Numbered from the stretch's first letter, positions 46,173 through 58,309 are shown. The stretch: DNA of 64,000 nucleotides from Tulasnella sp. 424 (GCA_019633425.1 WSUB01000051.1:176657-240656), one strand, 5' to 3'. Made by a program: numbers and translations. The notes: generated from the sequence alone by a model not told the origin.

Positions 46173-48992
46173 ACGTCATGGGAACCTGTGGTGAGAGCTG
46201 TGGTGGTTGGTCGGCAGGCGGTTGGTGATGGTGGTGGTGGAGATGCGATGGACCTCTAACTTGTTCAGCTAAGAGGTGCCTCGCGTGCACTTTTGGAGGA
46301 TGCGGGACGTCGCCAACGAATCGACCGGGAGTCTCGATCCCGCTTCCGTGACCCTCACTTGAAATCGAACCACCCGCTGCTAAAGCCCTCGCTGCTCGTT
46401 GAGCCGCGTACGAGGTTGGTCTGCTCATATCCTCCGAGCTCGACGTAGGAGGTTCATTGACCAACGGCGGTGGCTGTTGCTTCATGGACTGCGGGCTTGT
46501 CGCCTCACTGTTTGCAGCGCTGGCTTTGGCGGCGGCCGCTGCCGCGGCGACGGCTTCAGGAGATGAATCATCAATGTCGTACTTTTCTTCCTCCTCTTCT
46601 TCCTCGTCGTCTTCATCCTCCTCATCCTCTTCGTCTTCTTGGCCAAGGTCCCCTTCGGGATTCGGGCCATTGGCAGCAGCTTGCGTGACCTTTAGACGGT
46701 CCTTCGCACTCGGAGTAGCGTCCAACATGCGGCGACTCTTTCTCTTCTTTTTCGGCGCATCACCATCTTCTTCAACGACAACGAAGCTCTTTTGACGTTC
46801 ACGTTCGTTCCACTTGAGAGTGCGAGAGATGGATTTGAACCAATCTACAGACTGATTCTCTGCGCACACGGTCGGGAAGGGGAATTTGGAAGCTGTTACT
46901 TTGATATGATCTCCCTCTGTATCCATAATGACATGATGTCAGCATAACCGTCACAAATGAACCTTTGGCCGAATAACGCACGCTTCAGTTCAACCCGACC
47001 CCTCCCATCGAAGCTTGCCCAAGCGGTGCTCCTCGAGTTGTAAGGCACGCAGATTCGGAGCTCCATGCTATCGGGAAGAAGCATAGGTCGGAAGGAGAGA
47101 GTATGAGGGCAGATCGGAGTTATGAAGAGCGCAGGAATCTCAGGATGACCGAGCGATCCGCCGGCAGATAGCTATATGGGTTTCGAAGAGTGTCAATACA
47201 AAACGCACGCTTTAGGTACACTCCCGTGCTTGCACTTACAGAGTAAGCGGTGGACCCAGTTGGCGTAGAAATGCACAAGCCGTCAGCTTGCACGGTTGTC
47301 AGATGGTGCTCATCGCCTGAAAGAGTCTAATTAGTGAGATACCTTAAAATAGCGGCCGGCTCTGTCTTACCAAACAGTTCCAGCAAGCTGACGTAGGGAC
47401 TTGGTCCACGGTCCACCACGAGGTCATTGATAACCTCGAAACTTTCGACAGGCCTCGTGGTGAAGCACATAATATCCTTATCCTTGCTCCGGTGTGTCGA
47501 AGGCGGCGGCGCGAGAGCTGCGTTTGGATTGCCTTCTAGCCGTTCCCATCCACCTTCTTCGATATTCTTCATAAAGATCTGATCTCCCTTTTTGACGCAT
47601 CTCCGTCGCTTTCCGCCTTTCTCCTCCTCCGGCTTAACCGCGCGGTATACAGTGCAGGTGAACCGCATCCGCAGGTTGACGCGAATGCCCTTCTCAACGA
47701 CGTTATCAATCACTTTTTGGTGGTCCGCAAAATCAAAGTTGGTCAGGAAGCCGAGTGAACCGAGGGCGAAAGGTAAGACTGGCGGAACGATGGTCTGGAA
47801 GAGCCACGACGTGAAGAGGACGGTTCCGTCTCCTCCCAACGTAATGACGAAATCGAACAAATGCGGACTCTTGCTGCACATGTCGGTGGTCCAGTATCTC
47901 AGCTGACCCTCATCTTTCGGTACATTTCCAGTAACCGATTCAGAGTCCATGGCTGACCCCGCGGAATAGCTGCTCGTGGAGCTGAACCGTCGGGGCTGAG
48001 GACGGAAATAATCCGGGAAGTCACGCTCGATGCCAGCCGCGTCGAATCGCTTCGACGTCCGTAACTGATGATCCACGTAAACGATCATTCCACGACCGCT
48101 TTGGCAGTGTTTCCCCATTAGGTAGAGAGCGAGATCTCGCGTGAGCTTGATAAGTCGATTATCGCGCGCCTTGGTGATAATCATGACGTTTTGGATGTTT
48201 GAGCGAACTCGTGCTCGGCCTGGGGGGTTTGCTCAGTCAGCTGCACGGCGTAACGAGGGGAAGAAAGGGAGGCATTGCGTAGGCCTTTGATATGGTCAGG
48301 GGGGTGCACTCACCGAGTTGCTTGCTCATTTCTCGGACGCCGACTGCGGTGGCAGCAAGCTGCCGAGTAAGGCTTGCGGCACCATCCTCCTCTTCATCAT
48401 ACTCTGTCGGAGATGAAGTTTGGAAACTGAGGGAGTTTGAGCTTTCGGAAGGCGTAGGGGAATTCGTCAACGAGGCCGTCGACTGAGACATCGACCGCTT
48501 CGAATCATCTCGGTCTTTCGCTTTGCCATCGTCTTGACCGGTGCCAGGACTACTGGACTTTAGCCAGTCAGTGAGAGAGGCACCCTTGTCAAGCAGCGAA
48601 TGGACAAAGCACGGTGACTTGGGTAGCGTTCCTGGAGATCGTCCGTGGTGGTCTGGAACGACTGTCGCTGCCCCTGTGTCCTCGCTCGACATGACAGCTG
48701 ATGAGGGGTCTAATGGAGCCGTGGAGGATGAAGCGTGACCGTTGGGGTGGGTGCGGTTTGGGGATGCGGACAGATTGGTGGCTGCTGGGGAGTCGAGAGC
48801 GATTTGGACTGGGGGGCCCTGAGACTTTGAAATGTGGATCATATGAGGTCTGCTAGATCTCCGAGCCAAGACAGCCTGGGCAGGTTGTTGAGATGAGCCT
48901 TGCTGCTGCATGTGTTTAAAGACTGATGGAGTGGATGGAGGTGTCGAGTACATGGATGGATCGATTGGGGAAGAAGTACTGTTGAGATTCAT
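45931..48992 (-). CDS. NAD kinase
   Basis: Phosphorylates NAD (or NADH) to NADP(H). Five exons on the minus strand (48992-48314, 48219-47371, 47316-47240, 47171-46982, 46916-45931) give 926 residues, long for the family because of both extensions. The catalytic core holds HLFDFVITLGGDGTVLFTSW (GGDGT motif), LPFALGSLGFLTNFDFADH, VINDLVVDRGPSPYVSLLEL, and the second nucleotide motif ADGLCISTPTGSTAYSLSAG, then GHPEIPALFITPICPHTLSF. The N-terminal about 250 residues are Ser/Pro-rich, and no clear mitochondrial presequence is seen, so a cytosolic Utr1-like enzyme is favoured. The C-terminal extension has a basic KKKRKSRR stretch, a long Glu/Asp run and an Ala run. Its 3' end is part of a tandem duplication. 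Convergent with the P450 gene. Confidence 0.92.
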
Positions 48993-49616
48993 GGTGGAGT
49001 AGCGGGCACCGTCTAGGTGGAGGGCGAGAGATGGAGGGAAAGACTGGTGGAGGTGACAAGAGACTCTTTGAAGGGGATGCGCGTAATAAGCAGAAGTCAG
49101 GTCAGGACATGGGATGCGGTTCGATATTTGGGCATGGACTGAGTGGCAAAGATGCCGGCCCGCCGACGTCCAATTGCCGCGGACTTTGAACTCGTAGCCC
49201 CCCCAAACCCCAATGTAGCAATTCCACCTCCGTTGCTAGCTGCGGATTGAATTGTCGCCGTTCGAGGCCACGGTGTTCAGGTAATCGTAGTCAGCGTCCA
49301 ACGAAGTTGCTCTCGTCAGGTCAACGACCATCTCTTGATTTGGGATGCCGACGGTCTGTTCAATGTGTCCTCTCACAAAGGCAGAGCAACCCACGTAAGT
49401 CTGTAAGAAGAAATGAAGACACGTTTCAAGCGAACAGTTGCCAAAGAACTGTCGACATTTTCCTTGATAGTAGCGTGTCCTTCGTGGCACTATGGTTACC
49501 GGCAGGGAAAAAGAAAAAGAAAACACAACCACCGAGCTGCCAAGCTCGACGTGAGATCCAAAAATAATATCATGAGAAAAGGTAGCATCTAGGGGGGGGG
49601 GGAGAGCAAAAAGGAG
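48993..49616. other. Intergenic with poly-G tract
   Basis: Upstream region of the NAD kinase gene (-) and 3' flank of the tRNA gene. Contains a G run at 49592-49602. No gene recognised. Confidence 0.45.
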
Positions 49617-49715
49617 CGTCGCCTGAGCGATTCGAACACTCGCGCACATAGTGCATCCGCTGGTCTAGCTATCGGAAATAGCAGGCGAACCCGTTAACCA
49701 CTCCGGCAAAGCGAC
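49617..49715 (-). tRNA. tRNA-Ser(GCU) with intron
   Basis: Minus-strand cloverleaf of 99 nt. The 5' end GTCGCTT pairs with 3' AGGCGAC, followed by discriminator G as required for serine. The D region has AGTGGTTAACGGG. The anticodon stem is TTCGC/GCGGA with loop CTGCTA..A; anticodon GCT is at 49680-49682. A 17-nt intron (49662-49678) follows position 37 and contains AGCT, which can pair with the anticodon as is usual for nuclear tRNA introns. A long variable arm (TGCACTATGTGC) marks class II. The T arm is GAGTG-TTCGAAT-CGCTC. Confidence 0.92.
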
Positions 49716-50090
49716 GGCTGTGACTTCCCATACTTTCCAACTTACATAGCCACCATTTGTGCCCACCAGGAAATTCACTCAAAGTTCCCAATAGTACATA
49801 CACCACCAGCCAGCAGTAGCAAGACAGAAGTAATATGAATAGCAAATGAACAAAAAGAGGGGTATGATACAACAGCCCGTTCAACGACGCCTATAGCGCC
49901 TTGCTCGCGCCGAAGGGTCTGGGCGCGTCTGTGGCTCGATAGGAAGGTGGGTCTGAAATCCGCAGCCCATAAGTTAGCATCAACACTATCGACTGGCAAA
50001 GGAGTCTCCAAACTGCAGCTCTTACATTGATCAGCCATTGACGGTGGTTGAGGAAGCGGCACTTTTCAAGACGCCAGGTCATGAGAACGA

Positions 50091-51115
50091 TCACGCCTTA
50101 GTATTATGAGCTTTAAACCTACTGGGAGAACTGTAAACTGAAATATTTGTGGACGTCGCGGGCTCCGTGGTATACGCAATGGGCGTTGCCGAAATCGCCT
50201 CCGCCCATTGATGATCCCGTCGGAATCGAGAATCTCGAGCCCAGAAATACACGGCCGCGATCGTTGCCCCGATGAAGAGCGTGCTTAGTATGACAGTGAC
50301 AGACGCGAAGGCGGCTGTTGAGACGTGGTTCCCGCTGGAACCAGGAGCGGCCGTTACAGTCGTCACCGCAGTCACCGTGCTGCTGGAACTAGTACTAGTA
50401 TAGTTGGCTTCCAAGATTTGTGGGAGCTGGTAAGGTGGCCATTCTGACCTGTAAATTGGAGCGACACAGCCTTCGTACAGCAACAGTATGCTTTCCTAGA
50501 GAGAATGATGCTCACGAAACATTCTTATTCCCAGTGAACACATCCCCCGTCGTTAAAGTTATATTCTGTATAGTCACCCACCAACCACTCCAGGGTGCGT
50601 TAGTGACTCTGAGGGTGTGCTTGTCGTTTGAGAGCCCAGAGGCGATACAGCCTCTCCGGTATTCCGGACTGCCTATCCACGCAGTGAACCATTGACGGGG
50701 CCCATCGTCTAGTTGACAGCTGTACACCCCGTGATCGTTGTTTCCAAGAAGATTAACCCAAAGTCCGGTCGCTAGATTGGATGAAAGTCGTGGCAAGGAT
50801 GTCAGCAGGTCCAATGGCTAGCGAACTTACTCCCCGGGAAACCCCACCTGTAAACGAATATTCCATGTAACAATCATTCCCTAGCGTCTCCATCCTAAAC
50901 GCTGCAGAATTGGGCATACCCCTCTCCGCGTCAGTCATCGCATTTCCCCACACTGGATGCAGAAAAAGAGGAAAACTCGAACGTTTAGTCCGGACCAACC
51001 CAGCCTTGGGACACAATCCCCGTCATATATACGGACCTTCTCCAGGAGTTGTATATGCCGGACAGTTAAATGTGGCATTACTTTTATTAATCGGGACGAT
51101 TGTGGTGCTGCTCAT
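50091..51115 (-). CDS. Array copy A: single-pass membrane protein with beta-sandwich-like ectodomain
   Basis: Most left-hand and most divergent member of the array. The start at 51115 reads MSSTTIVPINKSNATFNCP, with no classical signal peptide. Further exons encode VWGNAMTDAERG...AFRMETLGNDCYMEYSFTG, then ATGLWVNLLGNNDHGVYSCQ, LSNDKHTLRVTNAPWSGWW and TIQNITLTTGDVFTGN. A Thr/Ser/Val-rich stalk leads to one TM helix (FASVTVILSTLFIGATIAAV), then the cytoplasmic RDSRFRRDHQW, a motif IAYTTEP, and the end FKAHNTKA. The layout (beta-sandwich with a W..., a C-Y-M-E-Y strand and an N-D-K-H-T-L strand, then stalk, TM and tail) resembles the galactose-binding-like ectodomain/TM proteins common in agaricomycetes. 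Ligand and function are unknown. Confidence 0.8.
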
Positions 51116-51537
51116 TGGAAGCGGGGTGAAAAGAGGTGTCGTAACAGGATTGGAGGGTAAACTGGGATTTGAACGAGTATAAGCCTGCGCAAGACAGAGC
51201 TTGAGAAAGGCGTGTTTCTCCCGGCTGGTCGACTTGTGCTGGCCATGCCCGGGCCGATCCGCCGGTTGTCAAGCTGAAGTTATTTTGGAACGCGATCCCC
51301 GATCTGGACCGGCGGAACAGGAACTTCCCCCTTCTCTTCTTTGATAGGCAGTGCAACGGGGGGGGGGGGGCAGTAAGACATTGCGGGGACTGACAGAATC
51401 AGTCTGAACTTCTCAAGTCGCCGATCCTGTTTCGACTACACGTCCAGCCCCCTTCTTGTGCTTTGTGAACTCCGGGATCCAGACAGCGACCTTTACCGGT
51501 ACGCCCGACACGGCTGCATTACAAATTTTCGGGTAGC

Positions 51538-51565
51538 GTCAGACACCTCCGGAGAGGTGTCCGAC
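51538..51565. repeat. Inverted repeat, 12-bp arms
   Basis: GTCAGACACCTC (51538-51549) and GAGGTGTCCGAC (51554-51565) form a hairpin with one mismatch and a 4-base loop. CCGAC (51561-51565) can instead pair with GTCGG at 51574-51578, so two structures are mutually exclusive. No gene is adjacent, and no mobile-element ends are recognised. Confidence 0.6.
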
Positions 51566-52359
51566 AGGTTTTAGTCGGGTGCATGACAACACCCGGGCCC
51601 GTTGGACTGCTCGGCTAAAGACAGGGTCAACGACCGGTAAATGACAGGGTGAGCGGCGTCAATAATGATAATACTAATTAGTGTTTATATACACTACTTT
51701 AAGCCTGGAAGGAAAGCGAACGGGTCTTGTGAGCGCAATGAACTAGCTGAACTCATGATTGATGACACTTCTGTGTCTGCTACTGCACTCGGGACCACAA
51801 CCGGCTTCCCAGACAGTAAGCTGCGGACCACAGATGAATTAATATCGACCAGGTCCTTCCCCAGTAACCGGCTCTTCTCGACATTTTCTTGCACAGTTGT
51901 CCGCGGTCCATCGAGTCAAGAATCCGACTGAGGATCCGTCAGTCCGCAAGTTTCGGTATGTGAATCTGGGTGTTCATGCTGCCTGGGCTTCTAGGGCTTG
52001 GTAGATGACGGGTCATCCTGACAGCTTGAGCGTTCATGAGAGCGAGCCCCGAGGTCTTTGTTGATGTCTCTTCATCTAACGACGGGTCGTTCGGGTGGGG
52101 GAGGAGACTAAACAAAAATAGTCAGCGCTTCGTACAGCTCTTATCTAGGCCGGTCGATTACTGGTAACCGACACTCCTCTTTCAAGCCTCCGGTTGATGA
52201 CATGTCATTTACCTCCCTGTATATCAGCCAGGTGTCGTTGACGCTACCATAATTACAATGACAAAAAGAATAGGATGAAAACAATAAACCAATCATCAAC
52301 CCGGATCAAGGCCGCTTGGTTCAGACGTTCACCTCTACAGCACTGCCCTCCACTCCACA

Positions 52360-52750
52360 GAAGCATACAAAGAATCATAGCAACGCAACATGCTGATGTT
52401 ATATATAAGTCACAATTGACCCAGTAAAGGATGTTTTTCCCAGTAGACCAAAAGCGCGAGGCATGCAATCGAGGGGATTTGTCCGATTTGGCGATTTGCC
52501 CGATGTGCAACGGGACCCCAACCGGCAATACACGAGTGACCAATAGCAGCAAGCCCAAACATAAAAGTACAAGCTATATAGAAACAGCGAATGAGGAAGA
52601 ATGGATGATACACATCCCGATTCAATGGTCTCGTCGCGTGGCATTAATAGGCGCCTTGTTAACCCCAGGAGAACTTTGCGGATGACCTGATCCTGTGCCT
52701 GAGTAGCTTGGTGGGTCTGAAGGTAGCGACTCGTAAGTTGCAAAGTGACG
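52360..52750 (-). repeat. Array spacer repeat, related to tail of gene at 62857
   Basis: Shares with 60898-61230 and partly with 58800-59060 and 62860-62990 the blocks GAAGCATACAAAG, AGTAAAGGATGT, (A)TGCAATCG(A/G)GGGGATTTG and ACGAGTGACCAA. The frames that remain are short and broken. Interpreted as 3'-tail sequence of the right-hand neighbour co-duplicated with array members. Confidence 0.65.
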
Positions 52751-53131
52751 TTGGTTGCCGCTGCGAATACTTTCTGACACTTATTCCACTATGTGTACAC
52801 CCTCCGAAATTCACTCAAAGTTCTCCACAGCAAGCTACCAGCCAGTGGTAGCAAGCCCTACATACAAAAACAGAAGTAATACGAACAACAAATAAAGAAG
52901 AAAGTATATGATACAGCAACCTATTCAGCGCCGCCTACGTATTGTGCGGGGTACGACGCAGTGCTAACCACCAATCGAACTTCTCGAGTGACCCGCCTCT
53001 GTGACTGAATAGGAAGGTGGATCTGAAATTCAGAGCACACAGGTTATCAGTAAAGGATCAACTTGCGGGAGAACCCCCAGAATACATCTCTTACATTGTT
53101 CATGCAGTGGTGGTTGAAGAGGCGCCGCTTT

Positions 53132-54136
53132 TCAAGACGCCAGGTCATGTGAGCGGTCCTGCCTGGAATTATTAACTTTAAACTTACTGAGGGGATTATA
53201 TTCTTTATTCTGGCTGGACGTCGTAGGCTCCGTGGTATACGCTATGGGCGCTGTCGAAAACGCTTGAGACCATTGATGGTCCCGCCGGAATCGAGAATCT
53301 CGGACCCAGAAATACACCGCCGCAATCGTCGCCGCGATAAAAAGAGTGGCTAGGATAGCAGCGACAGACGCGAAGGCGGCTGTTGAAACGTGATTCCCGC
53401 TGGGACTGGCAGTGGCTGTAACAGTCGTCACCGCAGGTGCCGTGCTCGCAGTCGCCTGTGCCGCCAAGTTTGACGGGAGCTGGTACGCTGCCCAGCCTGA
53501 CCTGTAAATCGGAGCGACATGGCATTCGTATGGCAATACTACGCATTCCTAGAGAGAAGGACACTCACGTAAAAGTCTTAGTCCCAGTGAACGCATCCCC
53601 CGTCGTTAAAGTGATATTCTCCACTGTCAGCCACCACCCGCTCATGGGTGCGTTGGTCACTCTCAGCGTGTGCTTGTCGTTTGAGAGCCCAGAGATGGCA
53701 CATCCTGTGCTGTAGCCTGGAGTGGGTCCGTTAGAGTTGAACCATTGTGGCGACCCATCGTCTAGTTGACAGCTGTACGCCCCATGGTCGAAATTTCCAA
53801 GAATATTCAACGAAACTCCGGTCGCTAGATTCGACGACAGTCGCAGCAAAGGATGTCAGCAGATCCGATGGCCTCGCGTATTCCAAGGGAGAACCCACCC
53901 GTAAATGAATATTCCATGTAACAATCATTTCCTTTCGTGTCCATCCTATACCCTCCATCATTACCCAAGGTCCATACTGGATGTAGAGGGGGAAAAGAGA
54001 GGAAAACTCGTTTAGTCCGTGCCAGCTCGGCCTCGGGATACGAACCCCGTAAGTACTAACCTCCCAAAAGCGAACCTGGCGGACAAATAAATATAACAGC
54101 ACTATCCGTAACCGGTACGATTGTGCTGCTACTCAT
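53132..54136 (-). CDS. Array copy B: single-pass membrane protein
   Basis: Same exon plan as copy A. The start at 54136 reads MSSSTIVPVTDSAVIFICPP. The second exon encodes VWTLGNDGGYRMDTKGNDCY then MEYSFTG; the third LATGVSLNILGNFDHGAYSC and QLDDGSPQWFNSN, GCAISGLSNDKHTLRVTNAP; then MSGWWLTVENITLTTGDAFT. The last exon has a Thr-rich stalk, TM helix (TAAFASVAAILATLFIAATI AAVYFWV as one segment, about 24 residues), cytoplasmic RDSRFRRDHQW, IAYTTEPTTSS, and ends DRSHDLAS. Frame intact throughout. The Arg/Lys-rich side is C-terminal, so the predicted topology is ectodomain outside, tail inside. Confidence 0.82.
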
Positions 54137-54867
54137 GGTGAACGAAGTGAAAACGAGTGTCGTAACAGCAGATGAAGGTAAACTGGTGGTTGAAAGAGTG
54201 CAAACTTAAGCAGACAGAAAGGTTGAGCAAGGCGTGGTTCTCTCGATCAATCGGCGGGGGCGCTGGCCATGCGATCCGGTCGTTAAGCTGGAATGCTTCT
54301 TAGAACGCGATGCCGACGATCACCAGCAGAGAACTAGTTTCCCACTTCCCTTTCTCCACCTTAATATGCGGTGAAAGAGGCACGAGGACGTCCTCGGGAT
54401 CCAAAAAAGACCACCCGGAGTTTCCCAGGTCGATCTCGTGTCTGAACTGGCTCCAACCATGCAGACGCCCCACACCCCCCTTAACCTCATAAAATCCATC
54501 AGCAACTTTTATTACCCCTCCGAAAAGATGACATTACAGCGATGACAGACAGGAGGAGAATGACACACCAACCTGACTGGCAAAATCCGCGTTAAGTCCT
54601 TTCCGTTCGAGCCTTCGCCTTTGCCCACTTCGCAGGAGCATGTCTAACACAGCAAAGGATGTTGATCTCCTCCCCCCCGTTCAGTGGCGCCTATTGTGCC
54701 TTGCGCACCCCCAAGGAGCTGGACGTCTCTGTGATTTGGTAGGAAGGTGGGTCTGAAATTCGCAGAGCATAAGTTAGCATCAACAAACGATCGACTGGCA
54801 GACGAGTTGCCAAACTGTAGCTCTTACATTGATCCGCCAATGACGGTGGTTGAGGCGGCGGTGCTTT

Positions 54868-55884
54868 TCAAGACGTCAAGTCATGTAAGCGATTACGCCT
54901 GGGATTATTCACGTTAAACCTACCGAGGGGGTCGTACTCCGTACGGCTGGACGTCGTAGGCTCCGTGGTATACGCTATGGGTGCTGCCGAAATCGCCTGC
55001 GTCCACTGATGATCCCGTCGGAATCGAGAATCTCGAACCCAGAAATATACCGCCGCGATCGTGGCCCCGATGAAGAGAGTGGCTAATATAGCAGCGACAG
55101 ACGCGAAGGCGGCTGTTGACACGTGATTCCCGCTGGAACTAGCTGTTACAGTCGTCACCGTGGTCACCGTGCTCGCAGCCGCCTGTGATGTCAAGTTTGA
55201 CGGTAGCTGGTAGGCTGCCCAGCCTGACCTGTAAATAGAAGCGACACGGCCTTCGTACTGAAATACTATGCGTTCCTTGAGAGAATGATACTCACGTAAA
55301 AGTCGTAGTCCCAGTGAACGCATCCCCCGTCGTTAGAGTTATATTCTGCACAGTCAACGTCCAACCACTCATGGGTGCGTTGGCCACTCTCAGCGTGTGC
55401 TTGTCGTTTGAGAGCCCAGAGATTGCACATCCTGCGCCATAGCTCGGAGTTGCTGCATTAGAATTGAACCATTGAGGCGACCCATTGTCCAGTTGGCAGC
55501 TGTATACCCCGTGGTCGAAGTTGCCAAGAATATTAACCGAGACGCCCGTCGCTAGATTGAATGAAAGTCGTGGCAAGGATGTCAGCAGGTCCAATGTTAC
55601 TCCTCGGGAATACCCACCTGTAAACGAATATTCCATGTAACAATTATTCCCCTTCGTGTCCATCCTATACACTCCGGCAGGGACATTTGGTATAGTATTG
55701 GCTCCTTCAGTGCTCAAAGACCACACTGAATGCAGAAAAAGAGGAAAACTCGAACGTTTAGTCTGACTAACTCGGCCTTGGGACACGATCCTCGTCATAT
55801 ATACTGACCTCCCAGTAGTGAACCCGACGGACAAGTAAATACGGCATTACTATCCTTAACCGATACGACTGTGCTGCTGCTCAT
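54868..55884 (-). CDS. Array copy C: single-pass membrane protein
   Basis: Start at 55884, MSSSTVVSVKDSNAVFTCPS. The second exon has an insert relative to B, F and G (STEGANTIPNVPAGVYRMDT), shared only with copy E. The ectodomain core is GVSVNILGNFDHGVYSCQLD, GCAISGLSNDKHTLRVANAP and QNITLTTGDAFTG. TM, RDSRFRRDHQW, AISAAPIAYTTEP and the ending RNRLHDLTS follow. Copies C and E are the most similar pair, including their 5' flanks, pointing to a recent duplication. Confidence 0.82.
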
Positions 55885-56439
55885 GCCGAACGAAGTGAAA
55901 ACGAGTGTCGTAACAGTAGACGAAGTTGAACTGGTAGTTGAATGAGTGCAAACCTGTGCAGAAGAAAGCTTGAGAAAGGTGTGGTTCTTGCGATCAATCG
56001 ACGAGCGCTGGCAATGGCGACCTGGTCGTCAAGCTGAAAGGCTTCTTAGAACGCGATGCCCGACCACCAGCAGCGGAGAACAAATTCCCACTCCACATTC
56101 TCTTCTTTAATATGCGGGGAAAGGGGCGCCGTTGTGGACCAACGCAACTTTCATCCCGAACTTCCCAATTGAGTTCGATCCGTTCCCCGAATCATCCCCG
56201 ACTACCGTTCAACCACCACACCCCGTTTGAGCCATAATATCCATACTACGAAAAAATGGGCGTCACAGCGATGAAAGACAGGAGGGGAGGATATCGGATA
56301 AGTTCGAAAGCCGAACACGCAAAGGAGTCGCTAAGCCAAACCCTTTACATTTGTTCGCCCTTGACGGTCGTCTGACGTCCAGGTGATGCTTTTCAACCTG
56401 CCAAACCTTGTGAGCGATCACGCCTGGGGTTATTAACTT

Positions 56440-56930
56440 TAAAACTACTGAGAGGATTGCAGTATTATGGCTGGACATCGTGGGCTCAGTGGTATACGCT
56501 ATCGGCGTGGCTGAAATCGCCTGCGTCCACTTCTCCCGTCGGAATTGAGAGTCTCGGATCCAGAAATAAACAGCCCGCGATCGCCGCTCGATGAAGAGTA
56601 TTACTAATTATAATACGGCAGCAACGGACGCGAAGGCAGCTGTAGAGATATTGCCCTCGCTCGAATTGCTCACTGTTACAGTGGTTACGGTTGTCACGGT
56701 GCTCGCAGCCGCATGTGATGTCAAATCTGGTGGAAGTTGATGCGCTGCCCAGCTCGACCTGCAAAATGGAGCGATGTAGAGTTCATGTCAGCAGCACTGC
56801 ATCTTCTTTGAGTGAGCCACACTGACATAATAGTCTTGGTCCCAATGCATGCGTTCCCAGTTGTCAGAGCTATATATATTCTCCAGAATCAACCATCACC
56901 CATTCAAAGGGCGCGTTTGAGCAGATTTAT
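56440..56930 (-). pseudogene. Array copy D: truncated, broken membrane-protein copy
   Basis: Keeps the stalk and TM exon (WAAHQLPPDLTSHAAASTVT, NISTAAFASVAAVL) and part of the tail (VYFWIRDSQFRRE, AISATP), but lacks the first exons. A TAA at 56608-56610 interrupts the TM segment, and the following ILFIGATIAA is replaced by unrelated residues. Only traces of the ectodomain end remain upstream (about 56880-56930). Non-functional. Confidence 0.85.
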
Positions 56931-57268
56931 TGTATCTCCCCAAAATTTCGCGAAGTCTTCCCTACAGTACGATACCAGCCAGCGGTAGCAAGCCCCACAT
57001 ATAAAAATAAAAGGGAAATATAGACAGCAAACAAAGAGGGGGGATGTATGATACCACAGCTTGTTCTAGCGGTGCTTATCGTGCGGGATACGACGGGTTG
57101 CTAACACCGATGGAGCCAGACGTGAGATCCGTCCTTGTGACTGGATAGAAAGATGAATCTAAAATTCGTAGTTCATGAGTTAACGTCGAAAGGTTCAACT
57201 GGCAGAAGAGCCGCCAAACTGCCTCTCTTACAATGATTCTGCATTGATGGTTGAAGAGGCGGCGCTTT

Positions 57269-58309
57269 TTAAGACGCCAGGTCATGTGAGCGATCACGCC
57301 TGTGGTTACTAACTTTAGACTTACTGAGAGGATTGTGCTCTGTATTATTGCTGGATGTCGTGGGCTCCGTGGTATACGCTATCGGCGCTGCTGAAATCGC
57401 CTGTGACCACTGATGGTCGCGTCGGAATCGAGAATCTCGGATCCAGAAATAAACCGCCGCAATCGTTGCCCCGACGAAGAGAATTGCTAGTATAGCAGCG
57501 ACAGCTCCGAAGGCGGCTGTTGAGACGTGACTCCCGCTGGAACTAGCAGTGGCTGTTACGGTCGACGTCGTCGCCGCTGCAGTCACGGTCACCGTGCTCG
57601 CAGTCGCCTGTGCTGCTAAGTTTGATGGGAGCTGGTAAGCTGCCCAGCCGGAGCTGGAAAATCGGGCGACACAGCTTTCGTACGGCAATACTATGCGTTC
57701 CTTGAGAGAATGAAACTCACGTAAAAGTCTTAGTCCCAGTGAACGCATCCCCCGTCGTTAAGGTTATATTCTGCACAGTCAACCACCACCCACTCATGGG
57801 TGGGCTGGTCACTCTCAGCGTGTGCTTGTCGTTTGAGATCCCAGAGATGGCACATCCTGCGCTATAGCTCGGACTGGGCCCATTGGCATTGAACCATTGG
57901 GGCTCCCCATCGTCTAGCTGACAGCTGTACACCCCGTGGTCATAGTTGCCAAGAATATTGACCGAGACTCCCGTCGCTAGATTGGATGAAAATCGTGGCA
58001 AGGATGTCAGCAGGTTCAATGTTACTCCCTGGGAATACCCACCTGTAAACGAATATTCCATGTAACAATTATTCCCCTTCGTGTCCATCCTATACACTCC
58101 GGCAGGGGCATTTGGTATAGTATTTGCTGTTTCAGTGCTCAAAGTCCACACTGGATGTAGAAAAGGAGGAAAACTCGAACGTTTAGTCTGACTAACTCGG
58201 CCTCGGGATATGATCCCCGTCATGGATACTGACCTCCTAGTAGAGAATCTGGCGGACAAGTAAATACGGCATTACTATCCTTAACCGATATGAGTGTGCT
58301 GCTGCTCAT
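57269..58309 (-). CDS. Array copy E: single-pass membrane protein
   Basis: Start at 58309, MSSSTLISVKDSNAVFTCPP. It carries the insert STETANTIPNAPAGVYRMDT shared with copy C. The ectodomain core is GVSVNILGNYDHGVYSCQLD, GCAISGISNDKHTLRVTSPP, MSGWWLTVQNITLTTGDAFT. Its stalk is lengthened by an extra Thr/Val/Ala repeat (TVTVTAAATTSTVTATASSS). One TM helix is followed by RDSRFRRDHQW, AISAAPIAYTTEP, and the end DRSHDLAS. Intact. Confidence 0.82.

Larger units (their letters stand above)
51116..53131. other. Intergenic, spacer between copies A and B
   Basis: About 2 kb without an intact gene. It holds a 13-base G run (51358-51370), a pair of overlapping hairpins near 51538-51578, and at 52360-52750 a spacer fragment related to the tail of the gene at 62857 and to the other array spacers. 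Confidence 0.55.

Noticed and set aside
46457..46795. Plus-strand frame with long Ser runs
   Set aside because: It is the antisense shadow of the Glu/Asp-rich C-terminus of NAD kinase.
51358..51370. 13-base G run as a possible G-quadruplex
   Set aside because: A single homopolymer run with no regular second to fourth G tract nearby. It could also be a sequencing-prone site, so it is not claimed as functional.
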